The notes under the pieces: model-generated
Told to the model about the DNA's origin: nothing
The model's input: only the letters and a program-made list of their open reading frames with translations
Database searches by the model: none
Translations under genes and position numbers: made by a program
Assembly (NCBI GenBank): GCA_025677815.1
Contig: JAIXMP010000007.1
Coordinates: forward strand, 1,488,001-1,552,000
From: Phascolomyces articulosus
Lineage: Eukaryota > Mucoromycota > Mucoromycetes > Mucorales > Lichtheimiaceae
Reading direction: 5' to 3'
Length of the DNA: 64,000 bases
In this document: piece after piece, positions 11,405 to 22,394 of the stretch
How the letters are laid out: each line of letters begins with the position of its first letter
How positions within the stretch are numbered: the first letter of the stretch is position 1

Positions 11405-14307
11405 CTAAGTATCCAGCGGCATCTAATAAATAAATAAAATTGTCTTAGTCATCCTTTTCTTATATGGAATATTAAAAAATAATAAATAAATAAAAGCTAA
11501 CCTTCTCATCATAGTACCAAACTTTAACAGTTTGATCATCACTACAACTAGCAAGCATTCCTTGTTTAGCATTCCATGCTGCTTCATAAACCACCCCATT
11601 ATGTCCGCGAAGTTTTTGTAAAACTTCTCCTGTTTCTTGGTCCCAAATATAAACAATACCGTTCTATGAAAAATAATAAGATCAATACATATAATATATA
11701 TATATTCTGTTAGAATATCAAAGCTCACCTCGGAACCACCAACTATCAAATTATTATCAGCAAATTTGGCCCGAATAAAGTTTTTAGATGTGTTTTGATG
11801 ACCTTTTAATTTTTGAATAGGTCGAACCTATTATACATATATATAATGTGGAAATAGATATAATGTTTAGAAGGGAGTAAAATAAAGATGGTTAGTATCA
11901 GTATTGAAGGATAACAGATATTAAAGGCCACATTTTACTTACCATTCGTACATCCCATAATCTATTAGAATTATCCTTCGAACTACTTAAAAGGTAAGTG
12001 CCACTAGAGTTCATTTCCACTGAGGTTACTTCACCAAGATGGGATGAAATAGTACGAATACAAAGACCAGATACAATATCCCAAAATTTGATAGTATTAT
12101 CTTTGGATCTATTACCATTCATATTAAACGTTTACGTTAAAAAAGAGATAGCAGCCATTAATGGTGTATGAATTCCAGGATGGTTTTTACTTACCCACTC
12201 ACTACCAAATTACCAAGAGGATTAAATATAGTTTTTGTTACTGCCAATTGATGGCCAGAAAAGGTTTTCACAGTTGCACCTGTAGTAATGTCAAATAATC
12301 GTACAGTTTTATCATATCCACCAGTGACAATATGTGACTAGAGATAATATATTAATTTCTAAATTAGTAACAAGTGTCTTTTAGATATCCAATATAAACA
12401 TTTATTCATCAATCTTATAAAGCCTAGTACTTCGTTAGGGTGATACCGCGTAGAATAAACATCTCCAGAGTGACCGGTGAGTGTCGTTGCACATAAAGGG
12501 AGTGTGTCTTTTAAATTCCATATCTAAATGACGAGAATTGGTATCCAAAAAAATAAGCAAAAAAAAATATTCCTTCTCGATCATCTCTCATCACCATCCT
12601 CTTTTTTATTATTTACCTTTACTGTTCCATCTCCACTAGCACTAGCAACTGATCCACCTTGTGCAGTTGTTGATACATCCCAAATTCTTGAACGATGTCC
12701 TTCAAGAATAGCATGGCATTCGCCAGTTTCTGTACCCCATATCCTTAATGTATTATCACTATTGAATTCCTCCTATATGGTTAGATTCTACTTTTTTAAG
12801 AGAAAAAGATACATGTCTATAAGAATAAAGTTATGGTTTATTTTACCTTGATCCAGATACAATTTCTCTTCCTTCTTCACCAATAAACTCAACGCACTTG
12901 ATATTCCGTCGATGACCAGTTAAAGTACGTTTTGTTGCGTTGGGAATAACAAAACTCGTATAATTTTCTAATAAACTATTGACTGCAGGTGCCACTTTCG
13001 GATGATAACGCGAAAATTCAATCTGATAGGCGACTGCTTGTCGCAATAAGGTCAGCAATCGATTGGGTGGTATATAACGATTGCCGTTTCTATCTGCCGT
13101 TTCAAAATCAAGCATGCTTTGTAACTGATCAACCAAATTTTCTCTATATATGGATTTGATCAAGTCTGTATTAGCTCAATGTTGAAGCATACGTATAAAT
13201 TATATATAGATTAATTTACCTAGCACCCATAATTCCTTCCCAGTTTTTAAAACTTGGTGCTTCATGAATTGATTTTGCAGTCAATAAATAACATAAATCT
13301 TTAAATTCATTTGGTCTTGTTTGTAAATGCTCCAACGGTTTTAATCGTTTATTTAAAAACGTAAATGCCTTTTTATATCAACAGAAAATAAAACTATCCA
13401 TTAGTAATCCTTCATACTAGTACCATAAAAAAATCCTATCTTTCCCTCTTCTCTCTTTATCTTACTTTTTGAATTTCCCGTCGCTCAATATATTCCAAAT
13501 ATTGTTGCTTGTATATTGAGTATAAAAAGGAACGGTGGTTCTTGACTACAGGTTTCGTACATAATTTTTCGACCTCTTGCCAATCACCATCTAAATTATA
13601 CATCCACTCTTTGCTTTAATATCTCCACTTCAATTATGTAACTTGCTTTTTCTTTTTGTGATTACCGAGAATTGCCTTTTTTAATCGTTTTACTTCAATA
13701 GTTCGTTCTTCGCGTTCTTTCCATTTAACATTAGTTTCATCATAAAGAACAGCCTGTGATGCATGGTATCCTTCATCTGCAAGATATTGCATAATGATCC
13801 CAATAATATCCTACAAAGAATAGACATGAATAACCTGGATACTTAAAAACCCTCTCCCTCTTTTATATATACAAGTAATAAAATATTTCCCTAGGTGTAA
13901 AAAGCACATACCTCTTTGATACGACTGTCGTTCGCATTAAATATATCTTCGGTTGGACGCACATAAGACGAATGCATTTCAGTATGTTGTGTATTCATGG
14001 CAAGTCTAACAAAAATAAATATTAAAACCGCAAATTCGATTTATTCAATTATCACATTTTGCTTCATTCATATAAGTCTTATATTATAAATGTCATAATT
14101 ATAAATAGAAGCAAACCTTCGACGACGTCTTGCTGTTGCTGACTGAGAAACGCTTCCTCTGTTCCAAAGAGGTAATTGCTGCTGTATATCGTCTGGGGAG
14201 GATTGAAATGCAAGCTCATCGTCATTATTCGTTGAATCTTTAATAGAAAGGTCGCGTAAACGATCTGTTAATATGGATCCTTCGGCATGATCTGGTGTAT
14301 GATCCAT
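11405..14307 (-). CDS. LisH-CTLH WD40-repeat protein (Topless/WDR26-like layout)
   Basis: Thirteen exons: 14117-14307, 13912-14005, 13666-13810, 13466-13590, 13220-13368, 12847-13143, 12617-12758, 12431-12523, 12195-12337, 11943-12108, 11729-11827, 11502-11663 and 11405-11422, giving 607 residues. An N-terminal Ser/Asp-rich part is followed by a LisH helix pair (IIGIIMQYLADEGYHASQAV) and a CTLH/CRA-like helical block (LKKAILDGDWQEVEKLC, YKQQYLEYIERREIQKAFTF, LNKRLKPLEHL). Seven WD40 units close the protein, beginning TLTGHRRNIKCVEF and ending SCSDDQTVKVWYY. LisH-CTLH-WD40 proteins act as oligomeric scaffolds, either as corepressors (Topless) or in GID/CTLH ubiquitin ligases (WDR26), and the exact fungal orthologue is not clear to me. 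The last exon encodes only five residues. For the seventh exon the acceptor TTCAATAG was chosen because it restores GSSDNTLRIW. Confidence 0.85.
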
Positions 14308-14551
14308 GACGCAAATAATACACTTTTTTTGAGAAGAGCTTCTATTATTTATGCTGGCCTGAGTGAACTTAGATTTAAGTCAGCTTATTTTTTCTGTTGT
14401 GGGTAAAATTTGTGGATAAATTTTATTCAAAGAATATATATCAGATGTTTATGATTCCATATTTTATATGTTTATTATAGGATAAAAAGTGATATAATAT
14501 AACAGTTGTAAAGATTAAGTGGTTTAAACGATACTATTATCAATAACACTT

Positions 14552-17254
14552 TTAAAAATCATTATATGACAAGAGATTCATACTTGATGTATTCTTCTGG
14601 TTCCTCATCACCAGTCCGTTATTGTTGTGGTGTTGTATTATATTATATTCTTCGAAAGATTGTTTAAGGAAATTAGAAATTGGTCTATAAAAGCAGCCCT
14701 ACATATACAAAATAAAATTCATTAGTTAATTACCAATATTATTTTAAGCTATTATTAATATAAATGCTATTTTTTACCCTTTCGTCAATAGAACCATGTT
14801 CTTGTACAGAAATCGGGCATGGAACATTCATCTTGTTGTCTACTACAAATGGCACATCATAGCTCATGATTTTTGTAAATAGGATAGATCGTATCGGTAT
14901 TTTATCCTGTTCCATTAAATAGCGATACATTGGATGGCTTGATGGTACTAATTCAGAAAAATAGGTGCGAACAAGATGCCAACCATGACCATCCTCATGC
15001 ATACCCAGTCTATGAATTAGCGGATATAAGTGTAAATACACCGCAGTATTATACCATCTTTGATAAAGTTTCTCTATCTTCGGGTAGGTACCAAATCCAG
15101 TACATGAAAATTGACTAAAATCGATACCACACGTTGTCTTGAGAGTTTCGTTATGTGCGTCAACACCGCCAAGGTCACGAATCAAGAATCCTTTGATATC
15201 CCCTGTTGTTCGGTCGAATCGAACAGTGACATTTTGTAGATGTGATTCGAATACAAATCCATTATCACGACATGGTGGAATAAATGCTTTTAAAAATAGT
15301 CGAATATATCTATAAAAAAAATTAAGAAGAAAAGTCCAACATTCAGCCATAAGAATATGACACTTCTGCAATCATGCCTTGCCAATGATCACTAATGCAC
15401 GAATCATGAGCATTATAGCATCCAATATTACTTTTATAACTGTCTTTTCTCCCATTCGTGTGTTAAACATCCTAATGCCATTACAACCGTGTATTATGTA
15501 GTAGCTACTTACTTGTCCAGAAAATTAACTCGTTTTTTATATGTGTCTAGGTTCCAAATATGAGTTAATAATACTTCATCAGTACCCGGTTTTTGTATCC
15601 TTTCCACAAGTGCTGAACCCACAATAAATATATCATTATTAACGGATTGAAATTGTGGTGAGCCACGTATAGTACAACTACATTGCCGAGAAATATTTGC
15701 ATCTGGGTGGATATAGTATGCATTGGCCAATTCAGGTTGGATTGTAAGAATATTGCGATCATAGGATAGATTTTCTCCAAAAGTAATTATTGCATGATAT
15801 AATCGATGAGAGAATTCAATTTCCTCTATAGGCATCGCTAACAACTTGAATGAATGGTTGATTTTGATGCAGTATTTGACTGTAATACCACTCAGGATAT
15901 CGGGACATACCGCTGTTCTAGGTGACATGAGAGCACGGGCTAACACATGATGATTTGATCCAAGTAATACTTTGGCACCCCTAATATATTGTTGAATAAC
16001 AGGACCTTGTATTTCGTTGATAGGCATTAATATGTATTCCTTATTATTAGTCTTATATTCTATCCACTCTTTTTGATCTGGTTCATTATCGATTTTGGCC
16101 AAGATTGCATGAACGAAAGGTTCGATTAATTGTTCGAAATCACCCGACACCTGCATGTCCTTTCTAGGTATGGCTGCAAGTCGCAACTTGGGTTGTTTTA
16201 GCAGGTGTGTTACATCCTTATTATTTGCAAAAATGGGCGATATAGGAGGGTTACTGATGAATGACATATACGCCTGTTTATACAAAAAGAATAAAATTTT
16301 AATTTAAATCCAAATTATACAAGACAAATAAAAGCGATGATTTTATGTGAAGTGTAAAAGATAAAGTGTAAACGGCTACTCACTGGCATATTAATATCCC
16401 CTTCGAAGCTCATCTGTTCCCATTCAATTGCAGACGATTGTAACGTTGGTAATGGGGTTGGGTTATTATAAATATAGGCTAATAGTAAGTAAATACAAAA
16501 TGTGAATTAATGGTGATATGTTCATCATATATATTTTTACTGCTATATTATTAACCTTACTTTGGAAGTCGATTGTGCTTGCTAATTCGACACCAATATC
16601 TTTGACTACTTCATAAGCTATACCAGCATCAGCAGCAAAACGATACCATAACTCGGTGGATGAATACCCTTCAGAAAGTACAGATATTACTCTTGTCTTG
16701 TCTATTCCAATTTTATCAAAAACATGGAAAACTTGATTCCGAATGTAGTTCGCATTGCTCATAAAAGTATTAATATCAATTGGGCGTGTAGTTGAGGTAG
16801 TTTTATTGGCATCTTTCTTTTTCAATGAGGGTCCGTAAACGAATGGCAGCATATCCCAAGAGGAAATAAACTCGACCTTACTACATGATATCCCGTTTAA
16901 AGTAAAAGTATCCTTGTTTGACGAACAAAGTTTTGGAAACGCTCGTATAGGAACAGCGGCATAAACATCGTCCAAGGTAATGATCAAATCTTGTGGTGGC
17001 GATGCTTCTCTTTGAGATGACGATAAACAATAATCTTGACTATCAATTTTCTCTTTATGATGATATAAACGTAATAACAAGCAAACCCCAACTATCCCAC
17101 CGGCAGGACTTGTATCGTTATTATTTTTGATGAAATATGCCGGGACAAAACCTTCGTGTATTAGACACATGATAAGTCGTGAAGCCGTGGTAAATTTAGC
17201 ATAATATGCATTTTTTTCCATTAAAGTAGTACTGGGATAATCATTTATAACCAT
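14552..17254 (-). CDS. NIS (IucA/IucC-type) siderophore synthetase, rhizoferrin-synthetase-like
   Basis: Five exons: 16561-17254, 16384-16478, 15513-16273, 14778-15309 and 14552-14698, giving 742 residues. The family is clear from the S-P-R-T motif (about residues 380-383, the Ser/Arg/Thr that contact ATP), the following lysine strand ITVKYCIKI, the FESHLQNVTVRFD motif (about 537-549, with the catalytic-region His540, Gln542 and Asn543) and GFLIRDLGGVDAHNETL. NIS enzymes adenylate a carboxylate, often citrate, and condense it with an amine. A NIS enzyme of Rhizopus makes rhizoferrin from citrate and putrescine, so citrate is the likely substrate here. The N-terminal His motif normally written GHPxHPxxK is not present: exon 2 ends EGDINMP and exon 3 continues AYMSF. 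The arginine expected after the Lys strand appears as Lys (NHSFKLL). So this is a divergent member. Two MFS genes follow upstream on the same strand. Expected site: cytosol. Confidence 0.82.
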
Positions 17255-17700
17255 TGTAACAACAATAAATTGCGAAGAAAGAAAGGGAAAGAAAAGAAGG
17301 ATAATATACCTGTAAACTTTTTATATAGAAGAAAAAAAAGTATCATATACTTCATACCTGCAGACTCTGCTTCTTTGATTATTAAATCCTATTACTGCCG
17401 TTCGAAATAAATATGCATGCATTTGCTCAAGTTTAATATCGTATGATATTATATGTTTTTTACAATACCGGATTCTTGGCATAAAAATCATATAATACCT
17501 CACCATATATAATAAACCCGAATTTATAAATTCAATATAAAATAAACACCACTTAAGCAATAACCAACTGCTCCTGACACCTATCAGAATATAGGCAATA
17601 TAAACTTGAATTATATATATATGACCTTAATGTCACTGATGGAGAATGAAGAATACGTTAAAACTCAATAGCCCATATTACTATAAAGTATATATCTTAA
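17255..17700. other. upstream region of the NIS synthetase gene
   Basis: 446 nt of AT-rich DNA before the NIS start codon. It contains a weak 79-codon minus-strand ORF (17321-17560), hydrophobic and without recognisable motifs, which I do not call. The region should hold the NIS promoter. No GATA-type cluster was evident by eye. Confidence 0.4.
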
Positions 17701-18420
17701 TCACCTTATTCCTTTGCAGCCACCCATGCAGCTCCCGCAATGCAAACAAACAACAAATGCAAACCAAACTTTCGGGGGGCAGCTCAATTTTTTCAGTCGC
17801 CACTTGACCATCAACGTTTTCAAGATACTCATATCCCTTGTCAAAATCGTCTACCACATAAAGATATTCTCACACATTTAAGATCATAAACAATCAACCC
17901 AAACCGCATAATCGATATCTCATTTCCAGCACGAAACGTGTTAAGTCTACTTTTCCATACATAATATTTTTCAAATGTATCTTCGATCCTTAAGAAAGCA
18001 AACACTCACATATTATACAACTTTAATCCAACTGACACTGTACACCTCCGAGACCCGAGATATATTTCACTGCCAGAGCAACAAAAAAGTGAAATAGCAG
18101 CACAATGCCATAGGAACCGCTACCTACAGACGCTTAATTGGTCAAAACATCATGTTAAGCACACTGTTGCTCACTTCTTCCAATACAATAAATGGGTGTC
18201 ATCCTCCGATGTTGCTACTTTTCCTAAATCATCCCTTTAAATTAGTGAATACCTTAAAGCTTATTTACTACTCACTATATATTTATATGCACCCTTTTAC
18301 ACCTCTCCTTTAACCTTTTCCCTGTATCCCAACAGGATTTTTCAAATCTATATGCTTTTTTTATCTGTCTCGAACAAGTATGTCCGACCTGACGATGTGT
18401 TCAACGGAGACATTAAATAA
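17701..18420 (+). pseudogene. relic coding sequence (240-codon frame with three stops)
   Basis: One reading frame stays open from 17701 to TAA 18418-18420 except for TAA at 17887-17889, 17962-17964 and 18238-18240. Base composition is richer in C and G than neighbouring intergenic DNA. The translation looks like a real protein (for example NPTDTVHLRDPRYISLPEQQ and NRYLQTLNWSKHHVKHTVAH, with KYVRPDDVFNGDIK at the end). In AT-rich DNA a chance frame this long would be expected to carry many more stops. An in-frame ATG lies at 17740. I do not recognise the family. It may be a decayed gene or mobile-element fragment, or a live gene whose introns I could not place. Confidence 0.45.
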
Positions 18421-18744
18421 ATCAACAATTTTTCACCGTATATATCTCATTCTATCAAAAAAAAAAAAATAGTAACCTTCTTTCCCATATAAAAATATCT
18501 CCCTTTTGTTTACAACTGCAGTACTGTATAATAATGTAAAGAACCCCATTTTATGCACTTTATGAATGTAAGCAAAATGCAATGTGTGCTTAATTATATG
18601 GAATTGTGAAATGGTCCACAGGGTATAAGGCCACAACATTCAATATATAATAATAATGACGGGATATACTTAGACATAAAATTTATTGAGTAAATCTAAT
18701 ATCCATTATTAATAAGTTTTTCTATATTCAATTTTTATACGTAT
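18421..18744. other. intergenic region 3' of the first MFS gene
   Basis: 324 nt of AT-rich DNA with a poly-A run near 18458-18470 and a 68-codon minus-strand ORF (18433-18639) of low quality. No supported feature. Confidence 0.4.
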
Positions 18745-20979
18745 TTACTTCATTGCGTCTCGTTTATCTTGCCATTTTTTATGATTTTTTTGAATATATA
18801 TAACGAATGGACTAGTTATAAATAATAAACCACCAAAAGCTGTGTAAAGTATCCCACAGCCTAAAATATTTTGTAAATCAATACCCAAAATAATTCCAAT
18901 AGTATATAAAATACATTTGACTGTTTGCATGCACGCTATGATGTACGAAAATAATTGCAGCATCCTACTTAGTAAATAGGATATATTGCGGTATAATTTA
19001 GGTTATGTTAACTGTATAGTTAAAAAAAATACCTTGGGAAGAAGAACCATGATTTGGGAATGATTGTATAGCATATACATTTAAAAGACATCCAGCAAGA
19101 CTAAACCCAAACGAACCTACAAATTAACATATTGTAACCTCGTTAAAATAGTCGATTTCTTTTTCATTGATTTTTTTTCTCCAGGTTAATGGGAATCTGT
19201 ACGCATTTTTCATTTTTTGATATTATGCCCAAAACAAGCAAATATGACTATGCAGATATTTAATCATACTTACTAAACATTAAACAAATGATTCCTATTG
19301 AAAAATGAATACTTTTTTCAATGCACCATCCATACACAACGAAAGACGTGAGTAAAGAAGCAACTGCTACAAGTAATCCTGGTAGGTCTAATCGCATTTC
19401 TGGATATATTTGATTCCCTATTTTATTTGCTCTTTCAACTCGGCTCATGTAAACTCGATCTGATATCATACCCCCGAGATATGTTCCAATTGTACTTCCT
19501 GGAAGACCAGCAAGATAAAATAATCCAACCATCGTTGTAGTAAATTGATACTATATATATTATTATCTTGGTATACTTAATATAGTTTTTTGAAAATGAT
19601 GATTTTTTCACAAACCATACATAATCAGTAATGGAACTTCTGTAAAAATGATATACCTGTGTACTATATGCCCATGCAAAAGAGACACCCATAGTATAAT
19701 GAGTAAAACCCCTATCACCATGTAGGTAATGTGGAAGAAGTATTGTATTTCCACATAACATTATTGTTGTTATTTACAGCGATAACACATATTATAATAT
19801 ATAATGCGTCATTTGGGACGTCACATTATACCAAACAACACAATAAAGTTATTATACTTACATAAACCCCAGATAAAAGCAGACCATTAACATATTCGGA
19901 AAAGTGAGTAACTTTAACGAAGCAACGGGGTTGATTATTCCACATTTTCTTGTTTCAGATGGTTGTTGCTGGTTTTTCTCGATATGCCGCTTTTTTCGGA
20001 GAGCATAGACGTTGGTCTCAGGGAGTAACAATATAATAATAATCCACAGGAGAAAGTAACTAATAAAGAGAGACCAAAATATACTTCTCCATCCAAAATA
20101 TTGTACCAAAACTCCACCTATAAGAGGGCTACAATTTGTTTACTTGATTATTTCTCCATACTTAGTTTGAAAATTTCCCTTGTCGTTTTAGAATAAACGA
20201 TAAAAAGTACTTACGAAATGGCCATTCTATAAGAACTGACAGCATCGAACCACGACAAAGCTTTGCCTTTCTCATGATCTCGAAATACATCATTAATCAT
20301 TCCAACACCTAAAGCGTTGCTCTATTATACATTGTTTATAATATAAAAAAAACAGGTTTAACAGATATCCCATGCTCCTATTGAATTAATTTTATTTTTA
20401 ATGATGAGAGTATACTACTTACAGCTGCAGACCCAATTGAACATATTACCCGAAAACCAAGTAACATTCCAATATTTATAGAAAGTGCAGAACCAATATT
20501 TCCCAAAACTGCAAAAGTATTTGATGCAATAAAAACTCGCCTACGTCCTTTTTTCAATAATATATTGATTATATTCTTTTATATATAATCACCATATCTT
20601 ATTATATATAAAAATAAGAGTATATAGATACCAGAATCATCGGCATAGGTTGCCCAAACAGAGGACTATTTTATTGTATACGTATAAGCATGAGAAAAAA
20701 AAAGAAATATATATTATATTAGCTTGTTTATCATAATGATGAAGAAAAAAAAGAAATGTGTACTACCAAAAGTCCAATCATTAACGCTTGAAGTGCCACT
20801 ATATATATATATTTCATAATCAAAAATTACATAAGTTAGCTTTTATACAAAGCATTGTTGAGATTTGAGCTTGGATCGTCTAGTAAAAAAACATTGTAAT
20901 ATAAATACCAACAGCGTTTGCTATTGTTACTGCAGTATTCAAATCGTCTTGAATAACTGGTAATGCAGGGTACTAATAA

Positions 20980-21032
<53 letters not shown>

Positions 21033-21541
21033 TTTACTTCAATACTCGTATCATAATTGCCATCCGTGGGTTACAAAATAATAATATACGACACCAAAAA
21101 TTAAAACTGTAGTGTACCACTTACAAGGCCATTCGCTGATGATTGATTCCTTGATTAGAGACACATATACTGTGAATTAGCTAAACAGTATACTGTATGA
21201 TGGTAATGCATTTAGAATATTTCTTACAAAATTTGAGAGAATATCGCAATTACAAACACAAGACATTTCTTAGATTGCGAAATCCTTTCATCTCCCTTGT
21301 TATTGATCACATGGGAAGAGACTTGATTATCATTTATTTCGGATACCATAGGTCCTGGGTTATCTAAAGCTACATCATCATCGGTATCAGGACTGTGCAA
21401 TTCGGTAGAACAACGTTCTTTTTTAACATAATTAGTGATGTGAAAATATTTTATTTTTGTGGAACTTCTGTTATAATTACTTGATATTGGTTCTTTGGTA
21501 TTGCACATTTCTTGTGGTTTCGACATTAGTACTATTGTCAT
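18745..21541 (-). CDS. MFS transporter, DHA1-like (NIS-cluster transporter 1)
   Basis: Twelve exons: 21228-21541, 21125-21149, 20909-20972, 20767-20798, 20632-20665, 20423-20547, 20215-20321, 19862-20128, 19657-19759, 19274-19550, 19033-19116 and 18745-18935. Phases agree throughout, giving 540 residues. About 90 hydrophilic N-terminal residues precede 12 expected TM helices. MFS features: YPALPVIQDDL after TM1, DSGRRRVFIASN in the 2-3 loop, SPLIGGVLVQYFGWRSIFW (motif C region), LPETN in the central loop, GTYLGGMISDR in the second half. It resembles proton-coupled drug/polyamine antiporters. Standing next to the NIS gene on the same strand, it may export or take up the siderophore (inference). 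Oddity: the intron before exon 9 (19760-19861) has a good GTAAGT donor but no AG before the exon. Intron 2 carries a long CA/TA microsatellite. The gene may be damaged or spliced unusually. Confidence 0.75.
20981..21029. repeat. (CA)n(TA)n microsatellite
   Basis: About eight CA units run directly into about 17 TA units, inside the second intron of the first MFS gene. It is likely length-variable between strains and close to the splice acceptor of exon 3. Confidence 0.9.
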
Positions 21542-22394
21542 ATATTATTCATATGAATAAGGTATACCCGGTGTATCTATATATAAAAAGGAAAAAATAG
21601 AAAAGAAAAAGAAAACAGTTGTTGATTAACTTCGCATAAAATGTGCTGTATTTATCAGGTGGAGCGAGGCGATTATATGCACATTGGCGTAATTTTATAA
21701 GTGATAGTTCTGTAGGAACGTTCATTTGATCTATGCATGTGGCGGATAGTATGTTATAGATGTATTGTGCGCCAGAAATTAAGAATTACAATTGCTTTAA
21801 CGGTTCTAACGCTTACATTCTAAAGCAACTGTATATAATGATATAATATTATATACCATTATTGGTAATAAGAAGTACGCCAATATTATGGGAATATTAT
21901 ATTTTATAGAACAGCTAAATTACATGCTTCGCTGGTATATAGAATATAGTTCAATGTACATTGTATGAAAACAACACCGTAAATATGGTATTACATGGGC
22001 TTTGATACATGGGGACCAGAGAAATGTGTATTACAAACTTATTTGAAGAGGGTTGCCTCTTATTGTAAATCATGCAATATACGACGTGCTAGTAAATACA
22101 TATAGATTATATTGTAATAACTTTATCCATTTTGTGAAAATGAAAAGTTGCTAAATAATTTATTAATAGTACAATATTATACATAAATCCTTTAAAGTAA
22201 TAATAATAGTAGTTTATAAAAACAAATGCAGAGTAATATGTATATGTAAAAAGAAGGGCTTTTTTTAAGTTGTGCAGCAAAAATTGATAATGGTTTATGA
22301 TGATTGAATATGAGTGTAAATATAAGTAAAGGTAAACAAGAAATCACGTGAAGGGGAATAAGAAATAATAATAGGTTCTATAAAAATGATATAA
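21542..22394. other. intergenic region between the two MFS genes
   Basis: 853 nt of very AT-rich DNA. It holds the promoter side of the first MFS gene and the 3' side of the second. No ORF or repeat stands out. Confidence 0.5.

Noticed and set aside
15321..15512. Open, protein-like stretch inside the third intron of the NIS synthetase gene
   Set aside because: Including it introduces a stop in every frame that keeps the flanking exons in phase, while direct joining gives the family sequence LDKYIRLFLKAFIPP.
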